Below are positions 21,330 through 33,912 of a stretch of DNA of 64,000 bases, piece by piece. The position numbers and the translations under genes were made by a program. Source of the stretch: Homarus americanus (lineage: Eukaryota; Arthropoda; Malacostraca; Decapoda; Nephropidae); the NCBI RefSeq assembly GCF_018991925.1, contig NW_024725520.1, positions 901,001 through 965,000 of the forward strand, read 5' to 3'. The notes below the pieces were generated by a model. The model was not told where the DNA came from, made no database searches, and saw only the letters and a program-made list of their open reading frames with translations. Within the stretch, counting starts at the first letter, position 1, and the number at the start of each line of letters is the position of its first letter.

Positions 21330-21872
21330 CCTTGAATTTGGGGCAGTGACAGGTACTGAAGGAAGTGACAGGACAGGTACTGAAGGAAGTGACAGGACAG
21401 GTACTGAAGGAAGTGACAGGTACTGGAGGAAGTGACAGGTACTGAAGGAAGTGACAGGTACTGAAGGAAGTGACAGGATGAGTACTGAAGGAGTGACGGG
21501 TACTGAAGGAGTGACAGGACAGGTACTGAAGGAAGTGACAGGACAGGTACTGAAGGAGTGACAGGTACTGGAGGAAGTGACAGGACAGGTACTGAAGGAA
21601 GTGACAGGACGGGTACTGAAGGAAGTGACAGGTACTGGAGGAAGTGACAGGACAGGTGCTGAGTGACGGAGTACTGAAGAGTGACAGGATGGGTACTGAA
21701 GGAAGTGACAGGTACTGGGGATGTGAGGCGTTACTGAAAGGAAGTGACAGGTACTGAAGGAAGTGACAGGTACTGGAGGAAGTGACAGGACAGGTACTGA
21801 AGGAAGTGACAGGTACTGGAGGAAGTGACAGGTACTGGAGGAAGTGACAGGTACTGGAGGAAGTGACAGGTA
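21330..21872. repeat. GGAAGTGACAGGTACTGAA array, 19 or 24 bp
   Basis: About 25 units of two length classes: the basic 19-mer and a form with a duplicated GACAG. The minus frame is its translation. Confidence 0.9.
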
Positions 21873-22025
21873 TCTTATTTGTTAGAGTGTATATGGTCTT
21901 AAGTAATAATAAGTATAAGTGTATATAAGTAGATGTGTAAAGCACTTATCCCTTACTGAAATTGAAGGTAAAAGCTCTACTTGTTCTCTGTAAGTGTAAG
22001 TACAGAATATTTAAGTAGACTGCTA

Positions 22026-22245
22026 ACACACACGGTAATTAACCTAACACACACGGTAATTAACCTAACACACACGGTAATTAACCTAACACACGGTAAT
22101 TAACCTAACACACGGTAATTAACCTAACATACACGTGTTAACTTAACACATTAATTAACCTAACACACACGGTAATTAACCTAACACACACATTAATTAA
22201 CCTAACACACACGGTAATTAACCTAACACACACACGGGTAATATT
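22026..22245. repeat. ACACACGGTAATTAACCTA array, 21 bp
   Basis: About 10 units, some lacking two bases. Confidence 0.9.
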
Positions 22246-22324
22246 ATATGTAATATTATAAGAAATACTGGAATATCTTATCTAATATGTACCTTGTAAA
22301 TATATAATAGCACTGAGAGCTTAA

Positions 22325-22560
22325 TTTTACTAACCTAACCTAATGTAATCTTAACCTAACCTAACCTAGACGTTTCCTTAACACAAACCAGCCCTAAACA
22401 CAACGTAACTAACCAGGACTTAACCTAATCTAACCTTAATACAATCCAACCTAACCTCACCTAATCACAGCCTAATCCAACCCTAACCTCACCTAACCTA
22501 ACCTAACTTCTTCTTAGCCAACCTCACCTAACCTAACCTCCTAACCTAACCTAAAAGGTT
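22325..22560. repeat. Diverged CCTAA-like tract
   Basis: CCTAACC with CCTCACC, AATCC and ACAAACC changes. No arm sequence at the ends. Confidence 0.7.
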
Positions 22561-22689
22561 ACGGGTAAGACGGACGTAAACCAACAGACAAACAGACCAG
22601 TAATATACGCCTGTTACTACGCACTGTGGTGGGGGGTAATAAAAATAGTGAAGATGCGTTACTTATTTATTGTTATTATTAAGATGTAT

Positions 22690-22812
22690 ATGAGCGAGAG
22701 AGAGGGGGCGTAGACATAGAGAGAGAGAGAGGGGGCGTAGACATAGAGAGAGAGATAGAGGGGGCGTAGACATACAGAGAGAGAGAGAGAGGGGGGGCGT
22801 AGAGATAGAGGT
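22690..22812. repeat. GAGAGGGGGCGTAGACATA array
   Basis: Four units with variable GA length. Confidence 0.85.
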
Positions 22813-23400
22813 GATGGATGAGGGACATACTATAATGACCTACCTGTCAACCTTAACTCAGGTACATGATAATTTAGATATATTTACGAACCTGAAGACT
22901 TCCTTAACACACCTTTTAATGAGTATGGTGATGTTATTCATAATATGTAAAGAAATGGGACTTAAATGGTGATTATGGTGATGATACGTGTCTACAACCT
23001 CATTCATAACCCCATATGTGTCCACAACTTCGCTATGTGTCTTTCGTAACCCCATATGTGTCCACAACTTCGCTATGTGTCTTTCGTAACCCTTCTATGT
23101 GTCAACCCTGGTATGTGTCGCTATAACCCGGAAATATTCGTCCCTCGCACCCCGACACGTCATCAGTCAACGTAAAAGCTGGAAGCAAATAAAACAAAGA
23201 GTAATAAACGCTTGAATAACCAGATGAACGCTAATCTGGGCCGTGGTGGTAGGGGGGTGAGTAGTGGTGGTGGTAGTGTGTGGTAGGGGTAGTGGTGGTT
23301 GGTGTGGTGGTGGTGGTAGGAGTGTGGTAGTTGTGGTAGTGGCGGTGTGATGGGTTTTTTTTTAATGTTATTTATACTTTTACAGTGGCAGACAGATGTA
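22813..23400. other. Unique DNA with two short repeats
   Basis: CCATATGTGTCCACAACTTC with GCTATGTGTCTTTCGTAACC is repeated at 23010-23100, and GTGGTGGTAG-rich sequence runs 23240-23345. Confidence 0.5.
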
Positions 23401-23620
23401 TTACGGCGTTGGGGGTGTGGCGGGGAGGAAGGTGTGGGATGAAAAAGGGGAAGGGATGAGGGTGTGGTGGGAGGAGAGAGGGTGTGGCGAGAGGGAAGGG
23501 AGGAGAAGAAGGGTGTGGCGAGAGGGAAGGTAGGAGAAAGGTGTGAGAGGAAGGGAGGAGGAAGGTGTAGCAGAGGGAGAGAGAAGGGTGTAGCGAGAGG
23601 GAATGTGTGAGGAGGTGCAG
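23401..23620. repeat. GGTGTGGCGAGAGGGAAGG array
   Basis: About 28-bp purine-rich units. Confidence 0.75.
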
Positions 23621-23686
23621 TAGCTCACGCCCCAACAGTTAATGCCTAGCCAGCCGCCTGTTGCTGTGCCCGTAGGATCGCTGGAA

Positions 23687-23699
23687 CACACACACACAC

Positions 23700-23753
<54 letters not shown>
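23687..23753. repeat. (CA)n microsatellite
   Basis: One G interruption near the start. Confidence 0.95.
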
Positions 23754-23755
<2 letters not shown>

Positions 23756-24412
23756 TTAAGTCATAGTTCCTCCTACGTCATAAACTACTTAATAATGAAC
23801 TCTCTGATTTTGAATGAAAGGAAAGGAAGAAGAAAAGCAGGTGTGGAGAAAGAAAATTATGGTGAAAATACAATAAATAAAAGTGTAGGGGTAAGAGGAG
23901 AGGGAGGAGGGAGGGGGTGAAGGTGGGGGGTAAGGGGGTAGGTGGAGGGTGAGGAAGAAAGTACAGTGAGTCGTGGTTTAATAGACAATAAGAGTGAGAG
24001 AGAGGCATTAGTGTGTGTGTGTGTGTGTTTTGCCCTATTAAGGCTAAATAACATCAATTCGCTCCCCAAAAAATACAACACTAATTACGTGTTTTTAATC
24101 ATTGGTTCATTAAGTATTGTGCAACAATTAAAATCATGATGAGAAAATAAAAGTTGATTTGACACGTATTAATAGGTCGTTTATTTACCATTACATCAGT
24201 TGTATTGTTTGTTCAGTGGTAATATTATTGTTCTTTTGTTCAGTGGTAATATTGTTCTTTGTTCAGTGGTATTGTTCTTTTGTTCAGTTGTATCGTTGTT
24301 TTGTTCTAGTGGTAAATGTATTTTTGTTCTTGTTCAGTGTTAATATTGTATTATGTTCACAATACAGGTTCACGAGTGTGGATGTGTTTATATTATCAAC
24401 ATAAGTGACAAT
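23754..24412. repeat. Unique AT-rich DNA and a TTGTTCAGTGGTAATATTG array
   Basis: The array at 24205-24350 has about six units of 20-25 bp. The rest is non-repetitive, with a GA-rich stretch at 23890-23950. Confidence 0.6.
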
Positions 24413-24757
24413 ACCTAACCTAACCTAACCTACCTTAACCTAACCTAACGCTAACCTACATAACCCAACCTACCTTAACCTAACCTAACGCTAACCTGCC
24501 TTAACCTAGCCTACCTTGCTTACCTAACAGCTGCTACTGGCAACACCTAGCTACCTGCTACAACCTGTAGCAACCTGCTCTAACCTACCTTAACCTAACT
24601 AACGCTAACCTACCTTAACCTAACCTAACGCTAACCTACCTACCTAACAAACCTAACGCTAACCTACCTTAACCTAGCCTACCTTAGCCTAACCTAACCT
24701 ACCTTAACCTAACCTAACCTACCTTAACCTAGCTAACCTAACCTAACCTGGACGTGT
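24413..24757. repeat. CCTAACC/CCTACCTTAACC tract
   Basis: About 345 bases in which CCTAACCTAACG and CTAACCTACCTTAACC alternate. Related to the cores of the inverted-repeat elements but without arms. Confidence 0.8.
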
Positions 24758-25480
<723 letters not shown>

Positions 25481-25495
25481 CCAGCATCCGTCTAA

Positions 25496-25649
25496 CCTAA
25501 CCTAACCTAAACTATCCTGACAACCTGACCTAGCGCTACCCCCTTAACTCCCTCCACCCCCACCCCACCCCCCTCTCCTCCCCCTCTCTCTAGGGTGGTT
25601 AATCTTGGGGTGAAATAAGGTGGTGGTGGGGTTAGTCTCCAGGTGATCT
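25496..25649 (-). mobile_element. CACCTGAAGATTA-arm element, right arm
   Basis: A CCTAACC tract is followed by a C-rich insert, then TAGGGTGGTTAATCTTGGGG, GTGAAATAAGG and GTCTCCAGGTGATC, the reverse complement of the left-arm consensus. Confidence 0.5.
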
Positions 25650-25739
25650 GATAGCTTGGTACAGGTACAGGGGTCATGACGCATCGTGGGAGCATCGTCT
25701 GTGACCCATGGTGACCCGGGCCGAGTGGGAGAGGTAGTT

Positions 25740-25930
25740 AGTTACACCTCCCTCTCCTCCCCCCACTCTTCCTCCCCCTCATCCTCCTCCTCCTTACCCA
25801 TTCTCCTCACTCCTGCTCCTCTTCCTTACTCCACCCCCTCCTTCTTACCCCTCCTCATCTTCTTAACCCTCTCCCCCTCCTTCTTTTCCCTCCCCCTCCT
25901 CACTCCTCCTCACCCCTCCTCTCAGCCGTC
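25740..25930. repeat. CT-rich CCTCCTC tract
   Basis: Low-complexity pyrimidine sequence. Confidence 0.6.
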
Positions 25931-26104
25931 TCTCAGGGTCGGGTACCTCTCCTCCTGCACCTCAGACAGCTTGTTGGTCCTCTCATATATGATGTATGGG
26001 GCCGCTGGGTTAAGACCTTCCTCAGGTAATGGAGGTGACTTATCTCTCTCATGTCGGTGAGCCTTACGCCCTTGTTTGGCTGCTCTTCTGGCACTGTTTT
26101 ACGC

Positions 26105-26490
26105 GATGCTGTTCCGTGTTCCTCGTGTTCACTTCTTTAGCATCTGGGTTACTATTCCGTGTTCTTTGTTCCTCGTGTTCACTTCCTTAACATCTGGGTT
26201 ACTATTCCGTGTTCTTTGTTCCTCGTGTTCACTTCAACATCTGGGTTACTATTCCGTGTTCTTTGTTCCTCGTGTTCACTTCTTTAGCATCCTGGGTTAC
26301 TATTCCGTGTTCTTTGTTCCTCGTGTTCACTTCTTTAACATCAGGGTTACTATTCCGTGTTCCGTGTTCCTCGTGTTCACTTCTTTAGCATCTGGGTTAC
26401 TATTCCGTGTTCTTTGTTCCTCGTGTTCACTTCCTTAACATCTGGGTTACTATTCCGTGTTCTTTGTTCCTCGTGTTCACTTCTTTCGCT
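26105..26490. repeat. About 50-bp tandem array
   Basis: The unit is TTCCGTGTTCTTTGTTCCTC, GTGTTCACTTC, TTTAACATCTGGGTTACTA. About eight units with small indels. Plus-strand frames (VPRVHFFSIWV) are its translation. Confidence 0.9.
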
Positions 26491-26639
26491 GAACACCACA
26501 GATGGACCGTGGTTCAGGACCTCTCGTGGGGTCCACTTGAGGTGAGGGAGGTGGCCCAGCACTTAGACCCCGAGGATGAAGGTTACATTATGAGCTAGTC
26601 TTGGCCCAGGGAGACTACCACTAACCTAACCTAACTTGA

Positions 26640-26890
26640 CCTAACCTAACGTCCCTCAAGTAGCTCCCTCAGGTAACTCCCTCAGGTAACTCCCCCACAC
26701 TCCTTCCTCAGGTAACTCCCTCACTCTCCTCCCTCAGGTAACTTCCTCCCTCTCCTCCCTCGGGTAACTCCCTCCCTCTCCTCCCTCAGGTAACTTCCTC
26801 CCTCTCCTCCCTCAGGTAACTCCCTCCCTCTCCTCCCTCAGGTAACTCCCTCCCTCTCCTCCCTCGGGTAATTCCTCCCTCAGGTAACTC
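26640..26890. repeat. CTCCCTCAGGTAACTCCCTC array
   Basis: About 25-bp units, ten copies. Each holds CTCAGGTAACT. Confidence 0.85.
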
Positions 26891-26989
26891 CTCCCACGGG
26901 AACCTTTTGCCCACCCGGTATCCTGTGACGTCAGCATCTCGGGTTTAGGTTATGTTATCTAAGACGATAAACGATAATAACTTAAACCC

Positions 26990-27279
26990 TGGACTTACTT
27001 CTCTTGGGTGAGCCTCTTAGGTTAGGTTAGGTTTACGTTAAGTTATAGTATATAAGGTTGTTAGTTTAGTTTAGATTAGTGTTAAGTTAGGTTAGGTTAG
27101 GTTAAGTTAGTGTTAGGTATAGGTAACGTTAGTGTTAAGTTAGCTTAAGTTAGGTTAAGTTAGTGTTAGGTATAGGTTAGGTTAGGTTAGGTTAAGTTAA
27201 GTTAAGTTAGTGTTAGGTATAGGTTAGGTTAGCCTCAGGAGAAATAAGTTGGGGCACCTGCAGTAATCTCCAGGTGATG
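26990..27279 (-). mobile_element. TTAGG-like tract with CACCTGAAGATTA-type right arm
   Basis: About 230 bases of TTAGGTTAGG with GTGTTAGGTATAGG and TTAAGTTAAG variants, ending CCTCAGGAGAAATAAG, then GTAATCTCCAGGTGATGG. Confidence 0.5.
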
Positions 27280-27430
27280 GTACACTATTAACGATACCTA
27301 TATTTCATCTGACGTGAGCTCCTGAAGGTGAAGGAGCCACCAGTCACCCATATAAGTGAGTTCATTCATTACACAGGTGAGATAACCCGCCTGATGGTGG
27401 TGATTCCTGTCCTGGGCCACACGGGGGGTA

Positions 27431-27568
<138 letters not shown>

Positions 27569-27639
27569 ACAAACTAGCCTTTAATAATAAACTACAAGTC
27601 AATGGTATTATTAATCTGTTTTTACACTCATACTACTTA

Positions 27640-27706
27640 AAACCTAACCTAACCTAACCTAATCTAACCCATTCAGCATTAAGGTATTTTAATCATCAGG
27701 TGAAAT
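27640..27706 (-). mobile_element. CCTAA tract with short right-arm remnant
   Basis: Five to six CCTAA-type units, then AGCATTAAGGTATTTTAATC and ATCAGGTGAAATT, matching only the inner half of the arm. Confidence 0.4.
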
Positions 27707-28133
27707 TAAAAAAAAAGTAGTTACTAATCGTCATGAAATCAGTAACATTACATCAACACAGTTATATCCCATCAACAGCAATATGGTCGACGGTGTATAA
27801 TAATAGCTCTCTTTGATACTAAATAAAGACACACCATCAATTTGTTAGAGTCGGCCCGAAGCCTCAACTCGTCTGTGTAGTGGAGGAACAAGCCGACATA
27901 CCTCACATTATACCTGGCAGCTCCAGTAATAGAACACAGGGGAGCGACTCAATGGAAGGACTCATAAACTTGAGTGCATTATTGACTACAACTCCGGAAC
28001 TTGACTGGTGAGAGACTGAGCACTATTTCCCTGAGGCTGGCGGTGTGTACAAGACAGCAGCACTGAACGCCTCCATGTTATTTGGTTCGATTTATAATTA
28101 TGATGATGATTCGTGTGTCTGGGTGGTGCTAAG

Positions 28134-28176
<43 letters not shown>

Positions 28177-28940
28177 AGAGTTGTATACGGTCGATGGTAT
28201 CAGCTCCGGCATCTTCCTCGAGCTGTGAAGACAATGGTGCGTCTGTTGCTCCGATTACCTCGATGGTTCTTGAGTAGAGGCCGAGGGTTAAGAGGCGACC
28301 ACTAGATGCCTGCAGCTGCCAGGGAGCCAACACAGCCCACTCCCCTACCTGCTAACACTCCCTCATACATGGCAGATACAACACTAACAATCTTTATGAT
28401 AGTTTGAATATTTGTCCAAGTGAAAAGCTAAGGCGTGGCTGTTATCACCTCGTAGTTAGAGTAAATTAATAACTTCACCAGCGGGTATAGTTGAGCAGAT
28501 TGGGGGAGAGGAATATTGCAACATCAATATACTTGTGTGTGTTGCGAGGCGCGTGACCCCACCCCTTGAGATGGACCTCCGCGATGTATTGAGGCGTCAG
28601 CACTGGTTGAGGCTGACTTGTTAGATTAGGTTGGTGCTACACTCCGGGTACAACGCAGTGCTATCTAGGGTAATGTTAAAAAGATAGATACATATACAGT
28701 AAAATCGTCATATGTGTAATCAACTTACGTTTTAGGTTTTAGGTAACGTAACGTTTTAGTTTACGTAACGTTTTAGGTAAAGTCAAAGAATGCGTTAAAA
28801 GACACGTTGTAAAGACAGGAACTGTTGGCGGAGGCTGGGAGGTGAAAGCCGAGGATGGAGGGAGAGAAGAGGGCAGGGGACGACTCCAAGAGAGAGTTGA
28901 GTGTGCCTCCTCTCCAACACTCCTCATCCACCTCCCCGTC
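27707..28940. other. Unique, normal-complexity DNA with (GT)n
   Basis: GT at 28138-28175. Despite normal base complexity, no frame or splice structure stands out. The region could contain non-coding exons. Confidence 0.4.
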
Positions 28941-29103
28941 TTGTAACAATGGTTTTAAATGAGACACATTTAGATTTAGGCGCGAGATAGGTAAACACTG
29001 GTTCTGAAATTGAGTAATGAATGAGTGGAACATGTTACCGAACATCATCATTAACTCGAACACGCGGGACTGTCTAATATGCGTTAATAGGCCCGTTGCA
29101 AGG
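28941..29103 (+). mobile_element. LINE family A, decayed 3' end with internal deletion
   Basis: On the plus strand, AATGGTTTTAAA through CATCATCATTAACTCG matches the segment NGFKLDKFRFRREKGKHWF...WNKLPNIIINS of the 40 kb copy, with several in-frame stops. Right after it comes CGGGACTGTCTAATATGC...AATAGGCCCGTTGCA, which is that copy's 3' UTR. The last 20 or so codons and the stop are therefore deleted. This is the only family A copy on the plus strand. Confidence 0.75.
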
Positions 29104-29260
29104 TCACGATAGGTCAGGTCACGATAGGCTAGGTCAGGGCAGGGCAGGGTACTTTAGGTCAGGACAGGTTAAGTTGTTGAGTTATAAAGTGGTCTGCTAC
29201 GTTGTCCTACGATGGTATTTGCTTAAACCCTTTTATTTAATTCCTTGAGAATGGTGACGG

Positions 29261-29498
29261 ACACCAGACTATTAGCCCCTCTTATTTAACCTTAAGATTA
29301 ACCTAACCGAACCTATATTAACCTAACCAAAACTTACCATTAGGCTAATCAAAATTTACCAGACATAACGTTAATTTAACCTAACGCCAACCAAATCTAA
29401 ACCTAACATTCACGAAATCTGACCTAACCCTAACCAAACCGAACTTAACACCTCCCCCCCCCCAAGTAGCATTAGTATGTATAATCGTCAGGTGACCC
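29261..29498. mobile_element. CACCTGAAGATTA-arm element, decayed, both arms
   Basis: Left: CAGACTATTAGCCCC, CTTATTTAACCTTAAGATTA, then CCTAACC variants with CCAAAC/CCGAAC changes. Right: short TGTATAATCGTCAGGTGACC. The interior is C-strand throughout. Confidence 0.5.
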
Positions 29499-29839
29499 CA
29501 TGGAGCTACGACACCATAGTAACTAACGACCAAGGAGAGAGAGAAGAAGAATCTACGACCATTGTACCCCAGAGACCATTGTTTTCATTTCCTAGTCGAC
29601 CCCCGACCCTTATCATGGTCACGTCACCTAACTAACGTGGTCGTTTAACTGCAACTGACGTGACTTATTATTATATCTTAAATCAAACACAAGAGTAAAT
29701 CCTAGTGTATTATTGAAGGATTATTTTGAAGGTGTGTATTAATTATCATAGAGACGTAGGTGTGTTAAAAGATTGTGTTGGGTGGGTCTTGTACCTGTGT
29801 TAGTGCGTGTTATCAGTGTCCATGTTCCTTGCCACCGCC

Positions 29840-30172
29840 CTGCTACCCCTCCCCCGGCTACTACCCCTCCCCAGCTACTACCTCTCCCCTGCTACTACCC
29901 CTCCCCTGCTACTACCCCTCCCCGGCTACTACCCCTCTCCCCCGACTACTACCCCTCCCCGGCTACTACCCCTCCCCCGACTACTACCTCCCCAGAGCTA
30001 CTTTTCCCCAGCTGCCTCCCCCGACTACTACCCCTCCCCGTACTACCTCTCACCTGCTACTACCCCTCCTACTACTACCCCTCCCCGGCTACTACCCTCC
30101 CCGGCTTCTACCCCTCCCCGACTACTACCCCTCCCCCGACTACTACCCCAACTACTACCCCCGTACTCGGCC
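29840..30172. repeat. CTACTACCCCTCCCCGG array, 16-17 bp
   Basis: About 20 units. Three plus frames stay open (up to 207 codons) as an artefact. Confidence 0.9.
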
Positions 30173-30394
30173 CCTGACACCTCCTTGCGGCAGCCACTAC
30201 CCCCTACGTGGCCACAATCCTCCCTCCCTCCCTCCCTGTCAGGTCACCTTTACACCCTGGCCACCTCCCTCCGGCGCCATTGTTCCCACAGGACGGTTAG
30301 GACATATAAAACCTCACCAGAATTATCGAGGTTTTGTGTTGGGTGAGCAGCGTATTGTTGTGGCCCAGCTGATTATTGATAAGGCCGAGTGGCT

Positions 30395-30515
30395 GTGAGG
30401 TTATAGAGGTTGTGAGGTTATGGTGGTTGTGAGGTTATGGTGGTTGTGAGGTTATGGTGGCTGTGAGGTTATGGTGGCTGTGGGGTTATGGTGGTTGTGA
30501 GGTTATAGTGGGTTG
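30395..30515. repeat. GTGAGGTTATGGTGGTT array, 17 bp
   Basis: Seven units. Confidence 0.9.
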
Positions 30516-30537
30516 TAGTGTTTCAACCTCCACTGTA

Positions 30538-30638
30538 CCTAACCTAACCTAACCTACCCTACCCTCCAGGTAACGCTAGGTTAGTTAATCACTAGGTGAG
30601 ATGAGTTGGAGGGGGGCTAATGTTCAGGTGATACATAA
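30538..30638 (-). mobile_element. CACCTGAAGATTA-arm element, right arm
   Basis: CCTAACC units, then GTAACGCTAGGTTAGTTAATC, ACTAGGTGAGATGAGTTGG and GCTAATGTTCAGGTGATAC. Confidence 0.5.
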
Positions 30639-30639
30639 A

Positions 30640-30690
30640 ATGTTGCCATGACCCCAACGATCATATAATAAAGTTGTTCAGATAGCTACT

Positions 30691-30726
<36 letters not shown>

Positions 30727-31094
30727 ACAGCAATACAAAATTCATTACAGAATTCCAATCCCAAAAGAAAAATCCTAACTATATCGCTGTTAGTAATTAT
30801 TTGATTCGTAATTAATAACGTGATGTTTCTCCTGTAATGTTGGTAATTATGATGTTTGAGTCACATTAAAAGAGGTTAATTATAGTGGTGTAGATAGTCA
30901 AGGTAAGATATGGCTTCCTACGCCACTACGCCATCATATAATAGTACCATTGAGACTACCAGGTGTTCCTTCCTCCCACCCCACGAGACGGAGGCGAGTA
31001 GGTACAATGGTGTGTGTGTGGAGTGGTGGGTGGGTGGGTGGTTAGAGGGTCAAGCCAGGTTAATGAGAAACATGGGCTAGCGTCTGGGCGAATT
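30640..31094. other. Unique DNA with (AG)n
   Basis: AG at 30693-30723. No gene was seen. Confidence 0.4.
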
Positions 31095-31350
31095 GAACCT
31101 TCCCAGAGTATGAGATTTGGACTCACTGGTTCGAAGCATCGACTCCTGTCATTTGAAACATCAACCCCCTATAGTATTAAAGATTCTGCCATCCAGTATA
31201 AAGCTTGGACTCACTTAAATGAAGCTTAGACTCCGTAAATTGAAGTCTAGAACTTTTAATATGAAACTCCGACTTCCTGAATTGAAATCGAACCCCCTAG
31301 ATTGAAGCCTCGACTCTCTACAGTTCAATTTAAAGCTTCGAGCTCCCTGG
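31095..31350. repeat. Strongly diverged 21-22 bp array
   Basis: About ten units of the form ATTGAAGCNTCGACTCCCT are recognisable by GAA(G/A)C and GACTC at constant spacing. Confidence 0.6.
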
Positions 31351-31543
31351 CCGAAAGTTTTGGGTGTTATTGTTTTGGCCCAACATCAGAGGAAGTAGAT
31401 AGTGTTGAGTCTTATTGGAGTTAGGGATTATTGTGACGTCATCCCCCTCCTCCTCCTCTTAGTCAGTACTGTGTGGTGGGGGGAGGAAGGCTGCATCACC
31501 CCGGCCCGCGTCACTGACCCCCAGGAGCCAAGTTGCTGGGAAA

Positions 31544-31546
<3 letters not shown>

Positions 31547-31598
<52 letters not shown>
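31547..31598. repeat. (CT)n microsatellite
   Basis: Uninterrupted CT. Confidence 0.95.
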
Positions 31599-31601
<3 letters not shown>

Positions 31602-32457
31602 TACCCGAATTATTGCCTCCAGCTGACTTAATCTGTCCTCAAGAAATCTCAAGCGAATGTCAAGATTTTTTTTTTTAATTTACGTTTGAGGATAATTTTA
31701 AGTTTAACAGGGAAGTACATTAATGTTTTTGTTGTGTTTGTGCAGAGAAAAGTGAAGAGGATGGTGGGTGTTTCCTGTGTGCGTGTGTGTGTGTGTGTGT
31801 TGTTGCTAGCGTTACGCGTGGGTGGAAGTGACCTCCCTCCCTCTCCCTCCCTCCTTCTCCCCACCAACCAACCCTACTCCCCTCCCCTTCCTCCCGTTCA
31901 CCATCACAACATGTCTGTACGGCCACAACCTTCCCTGTTACATCATAAATTATAACCTGTGTGTAAGCAGCAACAGGAGACAGAATCACTATCATCAATA
32001 TACTGTAGTGGTGTGTTACTGTTGATGAGTATAACACTATATTGAGGACAGCTGTTTCTTCTTCTGGACCCTCCCTTACCCTCCCTCCCTCCCTCCCTCC
32101 ACCAATCTCTAACCCTACCTCCCTCCCTCCACCAATCCCTCACCCTCCCTTCCCTCTACCCAAACCCTAATCTTCCCTCCCTCCCTCCCTCCCTACCTTT
32201 GTTGTTGTACGTGGTGGTACAGGTGGTGTAAACATTACAGGTTACATGTATAACCTGTACTACTACTACTACTACTAATTGTTTACATGGCCAGGTGAAT
32301 CGTTCCTGTACCTCATAAGGGAAGAATAAATTACTATGGCTGTATTATGTGAGTTTATGTAGTTTATAGATTCACTTATGTATATTTTTAACTTTATGAC
32401 ACCACCTGTATGATAGTGTTACTTTATAATTAATTTACCTGTCCTGTACTTTATAAA
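31599..32457. other. Unique DNA with CCCTCC tracts
   Basis: CCTCC-rich at 31830-31890 and 32070-32195. The rest is AT-rich. No gene. Confidence 0.4.
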
Positions 32458-32535
32458 ACCTAACGTAACCTAACCTAATCTAACCTAACTCTATCACCCT
32501 AACCTAACCTAACTCTCCCACCCTAACCTAACCGT
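32458..32535. repeat. CCTAACC tract
   Basis: Two blocks separated by CTCTCCCACC-type sequence. No arms. Confidence 0.6.
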
Positions 32536-32990
32536 CTAGAGCGGCCGTAAAAGGTTAAATAAAGCTTCCTGTAATTTATTTCGACTTGGTGATAATTAAG
32601 AGAGTCTGTTGGAAGCTCCTAATGATGCCATCAGTGGGGTGAAGGAAAAAACTAAAGAAATAAATGAGACTTAAGCCTTTGAGTTTATTTCCACCATGTG
32701 TTAATTTTTTTCCCCCGTTAAAGTTTGTTAAAGAAAATTTATTATTTTTCCTCATTGGTAATTTTCTTACTTGTGAAAATTTCCCTCTAGTGAATATTTT
32801 CCTTTCGACAATAAAGATTTTTCCTGGACAATATTTTTTTTTTCTGGACAATAAAACATTTTCCATGGACCCCCAAAAAATTCCTGATCAATAAAATAAT
32901 TCAGTGAACAAAATAAATTTATCTTGGCCAATAAAAAAAAATACCTAGGAGTATAAATTTTGGCAGTGACGCAGAGAATAGAGATACCAG

Positions 32991-33027
<37 letters not shown>

Positions 33028-33348
33028 AGCAGGTGAGTGAGAGCGTGGAAAGAGTGACAACATTGCTCAATTAAAACAACAAAACTCTCCACACAAACTG
33101 TCCCACACTTACTGCTGGATGAGGACAAGAGGAGGGGAGTACTTGTTCCCCTAGTGACCGCCTCTCCTCACCACTATCAGCTCTCCTAGTTACTAGTATT
33201 GTGTGAGGGAGAGCACTGTGTGTGTGTGTGTGTGTGTGTGTGTTTTGTTGGTATGGTATGGGTTCCCTTGTGTGTTTGATGGGTGCCCGAGTGTTTGTCT
33301 GTCTATTTGCTGAGCTGGACGTGTGTGTGTGTGTGTAGGTCACATACA

Positions 33349-33385
<37 letters not shown>

Positions 33386-33480
33386 CATACACACTCAAGG
33401 GAGAGAATCCAAATTTCTCAAGCGATGAAGGTTGTGTTGCAGAGTGTGAGTGTGTAGCGGAGATGGGTGCTGTTGGCGAT
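32536..33480. other. AT-rich DNA with GGACAATAAA-type repeats and microsatellites
   Basis: Loose TTTTCCTGGACAATA repeats lie at 32805-32945; GA at 32996-33024, GT at 33218-33243 and CT at 33352-33382 follow. Confidence 0.5.
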
Positions 33481-33912
33481 TATGTGGTGATGTGGTAGTA
33501 GATGGTTGTAGTTGTGGTGGGTTGTAATAGTGGTAGTGGGTGATGGTAGGTGGTAGTAGGTGCTGGTAGTGAGTGATAGTAAGGTAGTGGTAGAGGTAAT
33601 AGTGGTAGTGAGTGATGGTAGGTGGTGGTGGTGGTAGGGTAGTGGGTGTGCCCGGCTCGCCCTCACATTCTCCATAAGGATTATCACTAAATTGAACAAC
33701 AACTCTGAACAGGTGAACTTGTACAGGTAATGCTCCCTATGTACACTTATCCTCCCTATGTACACTTATCCTTCGTATGTACACTTATCCTCTCTATGTA
33801 CACTTATCCTTCGTATGTACACTTATCCTCCGTATGTACACTTATGTAATTTTTTTAAACACAATCAAGTGAGTGCACAATAAACTAGCTCACCATATTT
33901 CAAGTTACTGGC
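33481..33912. repeat. GTGGTAGTGG tract and TATGTACACTTATCCTCCC array
   Basis: GTGGTAG-rich to 33650. Six 20-bp TATGTACACTTATCC units at 33735-33845. Confidence 0.8.

Noticed and set aside
28773..29063. 96-codon minus-strand frame
   Set aside because: Mostly antisense of the decayed plus-strand LINE A copy.
29773..30398. 207-codon Pro/Tyr-rich plus-strand frame
   Set aside because: Translation of the CTACTACCCCTCC array; neighbouring frames are open too.
31129..31160. tRNA T-arm-like GGTTCGAAGC
   Set aside because: No matching acceptor stem, D arm or A box nearby; it is a unit of the diverged 21-bp array.
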